41,118 nucleotides of DNA from Gaiellales bacterium. Its GTDB lineage: Bacteria > Actinomycetota > Thermoleophilia > Gaiellales > JAICJC01. The notes beneath the pieces were generated by a model. The model worked only from the letters and a program-made list of their open reading frames with translations. It did not search any database and was not told the origin of the DNA. Positions 32,978-41,118 of the stretch are shown in pieces. Position numbers and translations under genes: made by a program. The stretch's first letter is position 1, and each line of letters begins with the position of its first letter. The stretch is taken from positions 1 to 41,118 of the forward strand of contig DASUHM010000040.1 in NCBI GenBank assembly GCA_036273515.1, read 5' to 3'.

Positions 32978-33001
32978 GAGTTGCATGAAGGAGGTGAACA
33001 C

Positions 33002-33532
33002 GTGCGTCTAGAGCAGAAGGAGCGGGTCGTCGAGCGCCTGACGGAGCGAATCCGGGAGGCGCCCGCGATGATCGTGACCGACTATCGCGGCCTCACCGTC
33101 ACCCAGGTGGCGGAGGTGCGCCGGCAGCTGCGCGAGGCCGGCGCGACGTTCCACGTCACGAAGAACACGCTCGCGCGGATCGCGGCCAAGCAGGCCGACC
33201 GGCCCGACCTGGTCGCGCTCCTCGAGGGGCCGACGGCGATCGCGTTCGTGGCCGAAGACCCGGCCGCGGCGGCGAAGAAGCTGTCGGACATCGCCCGCCA
33301 GACCCGCATCCTCGCGGTGCGGGGCGCGGTGATGGAGGGCCAGGCCCTGTCGGCCGACGAGGTCCGCGCGCTGGGAGACCTGCCGCCCAAGGAAGTGCTC
33401 CAGGCACAGGTCGTCGGCGCCATCGCCGGGCCCGTGCAGGGTGCCTACAACGTGCTCGCAGCCCCGCTGCGGGAGTTCCTGGTCGTCCTCGACCAGTACA
33501 TCCAGAAGAAGGAGGCGGCCGAGGCCGCCTGA
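33002..33532 (+). CDS. rplJ: 50S ribosomal protein L10
   Basis: A 176-residue L10, base of the stalk that carries L7/L12. It starts VRLEQKERVVERLTERIREAPAMIVTDYRGLTVTQVAEVRRQLREAGATFHVTKNTLARIA. The C-terminal helix for L12 dimers is FLVVLDQYIQKKEAAEAA. GTG 33002 has a very strong Shine-Dalgarno (AAGGAGGTG) five bases upstream. An autoregulatory leader precedes it, and rplL follows after 15 bases. Confidence 0.96.
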   Translation: MRLEQKERVVERLTERIREAPAMIVTDYRGLTVTQVAEVRRQLREAGATFHVTKNTLARIAAKQADRPDLVALLEGPTAIAFVAEDPAAAAKKLSDIARQTRILAVRGAVMEGQALSADEVRALGDLPPKEVLQAQVVGAIAGPVQGAYNVLAAPLREFLVVLDQYIQKKEAAEAA

Positions 33533-33547
33533 TCGAAGGAGAGCTAC

Positions 33548-33925
33548 ATGCCTGTTACGCCTGAGCAGCTCGAGGAGATGTCGGTTCTCGAGCTCGTGGA
33601 GCTGAAGAAGGCGCTCGAGGAGCGCTGGGGAGTGTCGGCCGCCGCGGCCGCGCCCGTCATGGCCGCGCCGGTCGCCGGCGGTGGCGGCGGCGACGGCGCC
33701 GCCGCAGAGGAGCAGACGGCGTTCGACGTCATCCTCGAATCGGCCGGCCAGAGCAAGATCCCGGTCATCAAGGTGATCCGCGAGCTGACCGGCCTCGGCC
33801 TCAAGGAGGCCAAGGCGGTCGCCGACGAGGCGCCCAAGCCGGTGAAGGAGGGCGTCGCCCGCGAGGAGGCCGATCAGATGAAGGCCAAGCTCGAGGAGGC
33901 CGGCGCCAGCGTCGAGATCAAGTAG
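33548..33925 (+). CDS. rplL: 50S ribosomal protein L7/L12
   Basis: A 125-residue stalk protein. The N-terminal dimerisation domain reads [26 protein letters not shown]. The flexible hinge is Ala/Gly-rich ([22 protein letters not shown]). The C-terminal factor-binding domain includes [34 protein letters not shown] and ends [17 protein letters not shown] lies six bases before ATG 33548. A strong hairpin directly follows, ending the ribosomal block. Confidence 0.97.
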   Translation: MPVTPEQLEEMSVLELVELKKALEERWGVSAAAAAPVMAAPVAGGGGGDGAAAEEQTAFDVILESAGQSKIPVIKVIRELTGLGLKEAKAVADEAPKPVKEGVAREEADQMKAKLEEAGASVEIK

Positions 33926-33932
33926 CGCCTGC

Positions 33933-33967
33933 GGGGAGGGCGCGGGCCGCGCGTCCGCGCCCTCCCC
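33933..33967 (+). terminator. Terminator hairpin after rplL
   Basis: GGGGAGGGCGCGG pairs perfectly over 13 bp with CCGCGCCCTCCCC around a nine-base loop, starting eight bases past the rplL stop. There is no T-run. Confidence 0.75.
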
Positions 33968-34002
33968 GACACTTCGCGCCGCTTCGCAGGCGGCCGCCCC
34001 GA

Positions 34003-34008
34003 TAGAAT
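34003..34008 (+). promoter_or_regulatory. Candidate -10 of a leaderless NlpC/P60 transcript
   Basis: TAGAAT ends seven bases before GTG 34016. The in-frame ATG at 34007 lies inside this hexamer, which argues for GTG as the true start. No -35 is clear. Confidence 0.5.
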
Positions 34009-34015
34009 GGTTCTG

Positions 34016-34681
34016 GTGGACCAGGCCTCCTGCACCCTCCCCTATACGGCGATCCGGAAGAAGCCCGACGAGGGCTCCGAACAGGTGACCCAGGTGCTCT
34101 TCGCCGACCCGGTCGAGGTGACCGGGAGCGAGGACGGCTGGGCGCAGGTGACCGTCGCCGACGGACTCGGCGGCTGGATCACGGCCGACGCGCTCGGCGA
34201 GCCGCTCCAGAAGGACCGCGCGCACGTGGTCGTCGTGCCCCAGGCCGCCGACCGCTACCTGGGCACGTGGCTCGTCGCCCCGGGCCTGCGCACCGAGCCG
34301 CTGGCCGCCGCCCGGCGCAAGGCCGGCGGCGACGCGATCGCCGAGACCGCGCTCATGTTCCTGGGCGCGCCGTACGAGTGGGGTGGAGTCACCGTCCACG
34401 GCCTCGACTGCTCCGGCCTCGTGCAGGCCGTCCACCGCCGCTTCGGCCTGCTCCTCCCGCACAATGCGGAGCAGCAGGAGACCGCCGGCCGCGAGGTGTC
34501 GCTGCGCCAGGCCCAGCCCGGCGACCTGGTGTGCTACGGCGACCACATCGCGATCTGGGTCGGCGAGGGCCGCATCGTCCACGCCTCCAAGGACGCCGGC
34601 AAGGTGGTCGACGAGCCGCACCCGGCCGAGCTGAAGGCCCGCGTGCGCACCGTCCGCCGCCTGTACGAGTCCGAGGACTAA
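34016..34681 (+). CDS. NlpC/P60 (C40) peptidase with SH3-like domains, YkfC-like
   Basis: A 221-residue cysteine peptidase without a signal peptide. Residues 1-95 form SH3-type domains (CTLPYTAIRKKPDEGSEQVTQVLF, then EDGWAQVTVADGLGGWITADAL). The catalytic domain has Cys in VHGLDCSGLVQAVHRRFGL, His in CYGDHIAIWVGEG and a third polar/His residue in RIVHASKDAG. This layout matches YkfC-type gamma-D-glutamyl-L-diamino acid peptidases, which trim wall-derived peptides in the cytoplasm. The peptide ABC transporter downstream supports that role. The next gene lies in the same reading frame after this TAA with only five codons between. Confidence 0.85.
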   Translation: MDQASCTLPYTAIRKKPDEGSEQVTQVLFADPVEVTGSEDGWAQVTVADGLGGWITADALGEPLQKDRAHVVVVPQAADRYLGTWLVAPGLRTEPLAAARRKAGGDAIAETALMFLGAPYEWGGVTVHGLDCSGLVQAVHRRFGLLLPHNAEQQETAGREVSLRQAQPGDLVCYGDHIAIWVGEGRIVHASKDAGKVVDEPHPAELKARVRTVRRLYESED

Positions 34682-34696
34682 GGGCCCGGCACCTGG

Positions 34697-35434
34697 GTGC
34701 TCGCGGTCGCTGCCGTCGACGTTCGCAGCGGCCGCCGCCATGAGCGAGACGCAAACGTGCCGCTGCCGGCGGCGAGCACGATCAAGGTGCTGATCTCGGC
34801 GGCGCTGTGGAGCGAGGCCTGTGCCGGCCGGATCGACCCGGAGCAGCGCATCCGCGTCGGCGACGCACCGGTGCCCGGCGGAGGCGGCCTGCTCGAGAGC
34901 ATGCACCCGGACACCGCCCTGACCCTGGCCGAGCTCGACCTGCTGATGCTGGCGATCTCCGACAACGCGGCGACGAACGCCGTCATCGACGTGGTCGGCA
35001 TGGACGCCGTGAACGACCTCGCCGGGGCTCTCGGCCTCGTGCACACCCGCCTGCGCCGGCGGATGATGGACGTCGCCGCCGCCGAGCGCGGAGACGACAA
35101 CACGACGAGCGCTGCCGACATGGCCGCGCTCGTCCGCGCGCTCGCCTGCGCCGACGGCATCCCGGCCCCTGCCTGCCGGCGCGTGCTCGCCGCGATGGCC
35201 CAGTCCCACCACACCGACATCGTCCCCCGCTATCTGCCGGCGGCCGCCTGCCGGGTCGTCTCGTCGAAGCAGGGCGAGCTCGAGTCCGTGCGCCACGACG
35301 TCGCCCTGATCGACGAGGGCGAGCGCCGGATCGCGGTCGCCGTGCTGTCCGCGCCTGCGGCCGCCGCGGACGGCCTGGCCCGCACCGCTTCCCTCGCGTA
35401 TCGCCTTGTCTCTGGCGCGGTGAACGTCCGGTGA
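34697..35434 (+). CDS. Class A beta-lactamase-fold serine hydrolase
   Basis: A 245-residue protein of the serine beta-lactamase/DD-peptidase fold, but without a signal peptide. SxxK is in LPAASTIKVLI (Ser about residue 27), SDN in LMLAISDNAATNAVIDVVG, and the third motif is degenerate: SSKQGEL instead of KTG. It may be a peptidase or amidase on wall peptides rather than an antibiotic-resistance enzyme. GTG 34697 is the first possible start, yet the five codons before it (encoding GPGTW) continue the usual first strand of the fold and stay open back to the TAA of the previous gene. The real N-terminus is therefore uncertain. Confidence 0.8.
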   Translation: MLAVAAVDVRSGRRHERDANVPLPAASTIKVLISAALWSEACAGRIDPEQRIRVGDAPVPGGGGLLESMHPDTALTLAELDLLMLAISDNAATNAVIDVVGMDAVNDLAGALGLVHTRLRRRMMDVAAAERGDDNTTSAADMAALVRALACADGIPAPACRRVLAAMAQSHHTDIVPRYLPAAACRVVSSKQGELESVRHDVALIDEGERRIAVAVLSAPAAAADGLARTASLAYRLVSGAVNVR

Positions 35435-35495
35435 CTAACATCGGCCGCCTCCGAGGCGTCATAGAGCGCGCGGCGTCAACTTCCTAGGAGGGGTA

Positions 35496-37211
35496 ATGGA
35501 GAAGCGATTCTGGCGGGGGCTGGTTGCGATGTCGGCCATCGCGGCCGTCGTGATTGCGGCCGGCTGCGGCGGCTCCGGCGGCGGGTCGAGCTCGGGCGGT
35601 TCGAGCTCCCCCAGCACGACCGCTGCCGCCCACAAGGGCGGCACGTTCACGATTTTGGCGAACTCCAGCTTCGGCGTCGCCGATCCGGCGCAGAACTACA
35701 CGCTGCAGGAATGGCAGCTCTTGATCAACTCGCATGACGGCCTCGTCCAGTTCAAGCGCGTGGGCGGCACGGCGGGCACGCAGATCGTCCCCGACCTCGC
35801 CACCTCGATCCCGACGCCGACCGACGGCGGCAAGACCTACACCTTCCAGCTCCACAAGGGGATCAAGTTCTCGAACGGCCAGGTCATGAAGCCGAGCGAC
35901 TTCGTCACGACCTTCGAGCGCCAGTTCACCGTCCCCGGCCCGACGTCGTTCTACAGCGGCATCGTCGGCGCGTCGGCGTGCAAGCCGTCGCACTGCGACC
36001 TCTCCAAGGGCGTCGTCGCCGACGACTCGGCCTACACGCTCACCATCCACCTGACGGCTCCGGATCCCGAGTTCCTCGACAAGCTGGCGCTGCCGTTCGC
36101 GTACGTCGTGCCGGCGAGCACGTCGAAGAAGCTGACGGGCAACAACGTCCCGCCGGGCACGGGTCCGTACATGTGGAAGTCGTACAACCCGAACAAGGAA
36201 GCCGTCCTCGTCCGCAACCCGTACTTCAAGGTCTGGAACCCCGCGGCGCAGCCCGAGGGCTACCCGGATCAGATCGTCGAGAAGTACGGCCTGCAGATCT
36301 CCGACGAGGTCACGCAGGTCGAGCGCGGCGCCGCCGATGAGGTGTTCGACGGCGACGTGATCCCGGCCGACCGGCTGAACGAGCTGAACAGCCCGCAGTA
36401 CGCGAACCAGGTTCACGTGAACGCGCTGACGGCGGACTGGTACTTCGCGTTCAACACGACCACCCCGCCCTTCAACAACCAGAAGGCGCGCCAGGCGGTC
36501 AACTACGCCGCCGACCGCAGCGCCTACGTGAAGATCGGCGGCGGCTCGGCCCTCGCCGTGCCGACCTGCCAGATCCTGCCGCCGAACTTCCCGGGCTACA
36601 AGCCGTACTGCCCGTACACGAACGGCAGCGACACCACCAAATGGCACGGCGTCGACCTCGCGAAGGCGAAGCAGCTGGTCAAGGAGTCCGGCACCTCGGG
36701 CGCCAAGGTCGTCGTCAACAGCGGCAACGACGAGACCTCGAAGGCCCTCGGCGAGCAGATGGTCTCCGACCTGAACAAGATCGGGTACAAGGCGTCGGGG
36801 CAGTACCTCGCCGACGGCATCCAGTACCCGTACGTGCAGAACTCCAAGAACCACAGCAAGTGGAACATCGCGTGGTCGGCCTGGTACCAGGACTACCCGG
36901 CACCGTCCGACTTCCTCAACGTGCTCCTCGGCTGCGGCTCCATCCACCCGAACAGCGACGCCAGCCCGAACATCGCGGCCTTCTGCGACAAGGCGATCCA
37001 GGCCAAGATGGATCAGGCAGAGAAGACCGGCGTCACCAACCCCGACGCAGCGAACGCGATCTGGGCGCAGGTTGACCACGACATGACCGATCAGGCCCCG
37101 TGGGTCGACCTCTACAACCCGAAGCAGATCGACTTCCTGTCGAAGCGGGTCGGGAACTACCAGTGGAACCCGCAGTGGTACATCCTGATCGACCAGCTCT
37201 GGGTCAAGTAG
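35496..37211 (+). CDS. Family-5 oligopeptide-binding lipoprotein
   Basis: A 571-residue DppA/OppA-type binding lipoprotein. The signal is MEKRFWRGLVAMSAIAAVVIAAGC with lipobox IAAGC and a Ser/Gly linker. The mature protein has GGTFTILANSSFGVADPAQNY, TYTFQLHKGIKFSNGQVMKPSDFV, GTGPYMWKSYNPNKEAVLVRNPYF and KARQAVNYAADRSAYVKIGGG, all typical of family 5. It captures peptides for the transporter encoded downstream. TAACAT at 35436-35441 may be its -10, and AGGAGGGG lies three bases before ATG 35496, so it has an independent strong start. A hairpin follows the stop. Confidence 0.93.
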   Translation: MEKRFWRGLVAMSAIAAVVIAAGCGGSGGGSSSGGSSSPSTTAAAHKGGTFTILANSSFGVADPAQNYTLQEWQLLINSHDGLVQFKRVGGTAGTQIVPDLATSIPTPTDGGKTYTFQLHKGIKFSNGQVMKPSDFVTTFERQFTVPGPTSFYSGIVGASACKPSHCDLSKGVVADDSAYTLTIHLTAPDPEFLDKLALPFAYVVPASTSKKLTGNNVPPGTGPYMWKSYNPNKEAVLVRNPYFKVWNPAAQPEGYPDQIVEKYGLQISDEVTQVERGAADEVFDGDVIPADRLNELNSPQYANQVHVNALTADWYFAFNTTTPPFNNQKARQAVNYAADRSAYVKIGGGSALAVPTCQILPPNFPGYKPYCPYTNGSDTTKWHGVDLAKAKQLVKESGTSGAKVVVNSGNDETSKALGEQMVSDLNKIGYKASGQYLADGIQYPYVQNSKNHSKWNIAWSAWYQDYPAPSDFLNVLLGCGSIHPNSDASPNIAAFCDKAIQAKMDQAEKTGVTNPDAANAIWAQVDHDMTDQAPWVDLYNPKQIDFLSKRVGNYQWNPQWYILIDQLWVK

Positions 37212-37229
37212 GGCGGTCGAATCCGATCT

Positions 37230-37265
37230 CGAAGGTGGGCGGTTCTGAGGAACCGCCCACCTTCG
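37230..37265 (+). terminator. Intercistronic hairpin after the peptide-binding lipoprotein
   Basis: CGAAGGTGGGCGGTTC pairs perfectly (16 bp) with GAACCGCCCACCTTCG around TGAG, between the lipoprotein gene and its permease gene. Likely an attenuator or 3'-stabiliser that raises lipoprotein mRNA above transporter mRNA. Confidence 0.7.
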
Positions 37266-37270
37266 GTTGG

Positions 37271-37276
37271 TAAGGT
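37271..37276 (+). promoter_or_regulatory. Candidate -10 before the permease gene
   Basis: TAAGGT lies nine bases before ATG 37286, directly after the hairpin, so the transporter genes may also have their own promoter. Confidence 0.3.
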
Positions 37277-37285
37277 GATTGGTAC

Positions 37286-38338
37286 ATGGCTGAGGTCGCG
37301 GCCCTGGATCATGTGGAGCCGGCTTCTCCCGGGGGGCCGGAGGTTGCCGGGCGGAGCCCGTGGGCGCTCGCCGGTCGCCGGCTGGTGCGCAACCGGATCG
37401 CGATGGCAGGGCTCGCGCTCTTCCTGCTGATCGTCGTGGTCAGCTTCGCGGCGCCGATCTACGCCAATGACATCGCGCACGTCAACCCGTTCGAGAACAA
37501 CCTCAACGGCACGACGATCGTGAACGGCAAGAAGGTGCCGCTGATGCAGCAGGGCGGCGGCCTGCTCCACCTCGGCGAAACTCCGATCGGGCCGACGTGG
37601 GACGTCCACCACTACTTCCTCGGCGCCGACCAGAACGGCCGCGACGTGGCGTCGCGCGTGCTCTACGGCGGCCGCAGCTCGCTCCTCGTCGGGGTCGGAT
37701 CGGCGGTGCTCTGCTGCTTCTTCGCCACGGTGCTCGCGCTTCTCGCGGGATTCCACGGCGGCGTCATCGACGCGGTGTTCTCGCGTTCGATGGACGTGAT
37801 CTGGGCGTTCCCCGTGCTGCTGCTCGCGATCTGCGTGGCGACGGTGCTCCTGAACGCGCCGAACGGCGTCGGCGTCGGCCCGATACGCGTCCAGGCGTCC
37901 AGCCTGTGGCTGCCGACGCTGATCATCGCGTTCATCTTCCTGCCCTACGTGTTCCGGCCGGTGCGCGGCCACGTGCTCGCGGTGTCCGAGAAGGAGTACG
38001 TCGAGGCCGCGATCGCGCAGGGCGCCTCGGGCTTGCGGCTCGTGTTCTCGGAGGTGCTGCCGAACGTGATCACCGTCGTGATCGTGCTGCTCCCCCTCAT
38101 CATCGCCACGACGATCCTCACCGAGGCGGCGCTGTCGTACCTGTCGATCGGCGTGCAGCCGCCGAACGCGAGCTGGGGATCCGTGATCAGCGACGGTCAG
38201 GGGTTGCTCTACACGCGGCCCTGGGTGGCGATCGCCCCCGGGATCATGATCGTCCTCACCGTGCTCGCCCTGAACGTGTTCGGCGACGGCGTGCGCGACG
38301 CGCTCGACCCCCGCGCGAAGCTGCGGATCGAGGGGTAG
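37286..38338 (+). CDS. dppC: Peptide ABC transporter permease, DppC/OppC type
   Basis: A 350-residue inner-membrane permease. An N-terminal cytoplasmic tail precedes TM1 (RIAMAGLALFLLIVVVSFAAP), followed by a long extracytoplasmic loop, then HHYFLGADQNGRDVASRVLYGGRSSLLVG, the family motif of DppC. The EAA loop is EKEYVEAAIAQGASGLRLVFSEVLPNV. It ends FGDGVRDALDPRAKLR, the classical C-terminal signature. With the DppB-type product it forms the channel. Here dppC precedes dppB, the reverse of the usual order. The stop is two bases before GTG of the next gene. Confidence 0.93.
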   Translation: MAEVAALDHVEPASPGGPEVAGRSPWALAGRRLVRNRIAMAGLALFLLIVVVSFAAPIYANDIAHVNPFENNLNGTTIVNGKKVPLMQQGGGLLHLGETPIGPTWDVHHYFLGADQNGRDVASRVLYGGRSSLLVGVGSAVLCCFFATVLALLAGFHGGVIDAVFSRSMDVIWAFPVLLLAICVATVLLNAPNGVGVGPIRVQASSLWLPTLIIAFIFLPYVFRPVRGHVLAVSEKEYVEAAIAQGASGLRLVFSEVLPNVITVVIVLLPLIIATTILTEAALSYLSIGVQPPNASWGSVISDGQGLLYTRPWVAIAPGIMIVLTVLALNVFGDGVRDALDPRAKLRIEG

Positions 38339-38340
38339 GC

Positions 38341-39311
38341 GTGGCCACGTTCATCGTCCGCCGGGTGCTGTCGCTCGTCCTCGTGATGTTCGTGATCACC
38401 GTCGTCGTGTTCATGATCTTCTTCCACACGCCCGGCATCGACCCGACCCGCCAGATCGCCGGCCGCAACCCGTCCGCCGCGGCGGTGAAGCAGATCAGGC
38501 ACCAGTTCGGCCTCGACCGGCCGCTGCCGATCCAGTACCTGCTGATGATGAAGAAGATCTTCATCAGCCGCGACCTGGTCTCGTACTCGAACCAGGGCCA
38601 GAGCATCGTGCCCGAGGTCGTGCAGGCCGCCCCGGCGACGCTCTCGCTCGCGTTCGGCGCGGCGGTCATCTGGGTGGTGGTATCGATCCTGATGGGGCTT
38701 GCCGCGGCGGTGTTCAAGGGCACGCTGGTCGACCCGATCCTGATGATCCTCGCCCTGATCGGGATCTCGATGCCCGTGTTCTGGGTCGGCGAGCTGGCCA
38801 ACCTGATCACCCAGAGCCGGTGGCACGACACGTTCCTGTTCCACTGGGTGCCGCCGCTCGGGTACACGCCGTTCACCCAGGACCCGGGCTTGTGGTTCAA
38901 GGGGCTCGTGATCCCGTGGATCACCCTGTCGATCGCCTTCATCGGGCTCTACGCGCGCGTTCTGCGCTCGAGCCTGCTCGAGGTCCAGAACGAGGACTAC
39001 GTGCGGACGGCGCGGTCGAAGGGGCTCTCGGAGCGGCGGGTGCTCATGCGGCATACCCTGCGGACGTCGATGATCACCTACGTGAGCCTTTTCGGCCTCG
39101 ACTTCGGGGCCCTGGTGGCGGGCGCGACGCTCCTGACCGAGGTCGTGTTCGGCATCCACGGCGTCGGCTACCTGACCTACCAGTCGATCGGCAACCTCGA
39201 CCTGCCGACGATCATGGTCACCGTCATCTACGGCGCGTTCTTCATCGTGCTCGCGAACGCGATCGTCGACATCACCTACGCCTGGCTCGACCCGAGGATC
39301 AGGCCCGCCTG

Positions 39312-39312
<1 letters not shown>
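38341..39312 (+). CDS. dppB: Peptide ABC transporter permease, DppB/OppB type
   Basis: A 323-residue permease with six predicted membrane helices. The N-terminus [32 protein letters not shown] is the typical DppB start, followed by [17 protein letters not shown]. The EAA loop reads [26 protein letters not shown], and the C-terminus has [16 protein letters not shown] and [13 protein letters not shown]. It begins with GTG two bases after dppC and its TGA overlaps the ATG of the next gene by one base (TGATG). Confidence 0.93.
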
Positions 39313-40339
<1,027 letters not shown>

Positions 40340-40343
<4 letters not shown>

Positions 40344-41118
40344 GCGCGCAGAACGGCGGCGAGCCCCTGCTCAAGGTCGAGGGGGTGCGCAAGTACTTCC
40401 CGATCAAGAAGGGCATCCTGCTCCAGCGCGAGGTGGCCCGCGTCCACGCCGTCGACGGCGTCAGCCTCGAGGTGAACGCGGGCGAGACGATCGGCCTCGT
40501 GGGGGAGTCCGGGTGCGGCAAGTCGACGCTCGGCCGCTGCATCGTCCGCCTCTACGACCTGACCGACGGCTCGATCGCCTTCGAGGGCCGCGACATCTCC
40601 CGGCTCTCGCGCCGCGAGCTGCAGCCGATGCGGCGCGAGATGCAGATGGTGTTCCAGGACCCGTACGCGTCGCTCAACCCGCGCAAGCGCGTCGGCACGA
40701 TCATCGCCGATCCGCTGCGCATCCACGGCATCGGCGATCGGGGCGAGGTGCGCCGGCGGGTGGCCGAGCTGCTCGAGCTGGTCGGCCTCTCGCCCGAGCA
40801 CATCAACCGCTACCCGCACGAGTTCTCCGGCGGCCAGCGCCAGCGCATCGGCGTAGCGCGCGCCCTGGCCCTGCGGCCCAAGTTCATCGTCTGCGACGAG
40901 CCGGTCTCGGCACTCGACGTCTCCGTGCAGTCCCAGGTGCTCAACCTGCTGGAAGACCTGCAGAAAGAGTTCGGGTTGACCTATCTGTTCATCGCGCACG
41001 ATCTCTCGGTAGTCGAATATCTCTCCGACCGCGTCGGCGTGATGTACCTGGGGAAGATGGCCGAGTTGGCGCCCGCCGACGAGCTGTACAAGAACCCGCT
41101 GCATCCCTATACCAAGGC
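40340..41118 (+). CDS. dppF: Peptide ABC transporter ATPase, DppF/OppF type (partial)
   Basis: The first 259 codons of the second ATPase; the gene continues past the window end. It shows Walker [24 protein letters not shown], signature [15 protein letters not shown], Walker [15 protein letters not shown] and His in [23 protein letters not shown]. The start of the C-terminal extension, NPLHPYTK, is just reached, consistent with the DppF/OppF family. The GTG start overlaps the dppD stop by four bases (GTGA), which completes a five-gene uptake operon. Nothing can be said about the missing end. Confidence 0.94.

Noticed and set aside
34697-35434. Antibiotic-resistance beta-lactamase
   Set aside because: No signal peptide, a degenerate KQG third motif and a wall-peptide neighbourhood; the fold is right but the resistance role is unsupported.

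Overview
The window is GC-rich bacterial chromosome. It carries a zinc-type L33, a secE-nusG-rplK-rplA-rplJ-rplL ribosomal block, an actinobacterial/Bacillus-type LexA box and many starts that look leaderless. Together these suggest a high-GC actinobacterium, most likely a Thermoleophilia-like lineage. That placement is inference from gene style, not from a marker phylogeny. I found no tRNA, rRNA, CRISPR array, integrase or transposase.

Layout. (1) 1-7.4 kb: small secreted or zinc-binding proteins of unknown role, a frameshifted secreted-protein gene, a 1066-residue adenylate-cyclase/STAND-ATPase regulator, an aldo/keto reductase, a STAS anti-anti-sigma factor, and apparent remnants of an RND efflux pump and of an RsbW-like anti-sigma factor. 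(2) 7.5-12.3 kb: alpha/beta hydrolase, agmatinase-family ureohydrolase and a PrpE-like acyl-CoA synthetase on the plus strand, facing a CBS-domain protein and a ligand-less cupredoxin-like secreted protein. (3) 12.3-17.7 kb: a TadG/von Willebrand A surface protein, a VOC protein, a small zinc protein, a coiled-coil protein abutting a FEN-type 5'-3' exonuclease, and dinB with a perfect LexA box touching its start codon. (4) 17.7-22.7 kb: an orphan family-5 solute-binding lipoprotein, a divergent TetR regulator and an MMPL transporter. (5) 22.7-29.2 kb: a BMP-type nucleoside ABC uptake operon (lipoprotein, double ATPase, two permeases, coupled by GTGA overlaps) and a class III aminotransferase. 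(6) 29.2-33.9 kb: rpmG-secE-nusG, then a cation/proton antiporter interrupting the usual order, then rplK-rplA, an L10-type leader and rplJ-rplL. (7) 34.0-41.1 kb: an NlpC/P60 peptidase, a beta-lactamase-fold hydrolase and a complete oligopeptide ABC transporter, plausibly a wall-peptide (muropeptide) salvage cluster. The last ATPase gene runs off the end of the window.

The most notable non-gene signals are two near-identical ~70-base palindromic elements placed 0-1 base after the stop codons of tetR and rplA, with the same GGGGTCAGACCCC core again after nusG. There is also a recurring TAnnnT hexamer 6-9 bases before eight start codons, consistent with widespread leaderless transcription. I do not see a clearly new defence or mobile system. 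The best candidate for an under-described functional unit is the 34-41 kb cluster, where the peptidase and the serine hydrolase share one reading frame separated by a single TAA.
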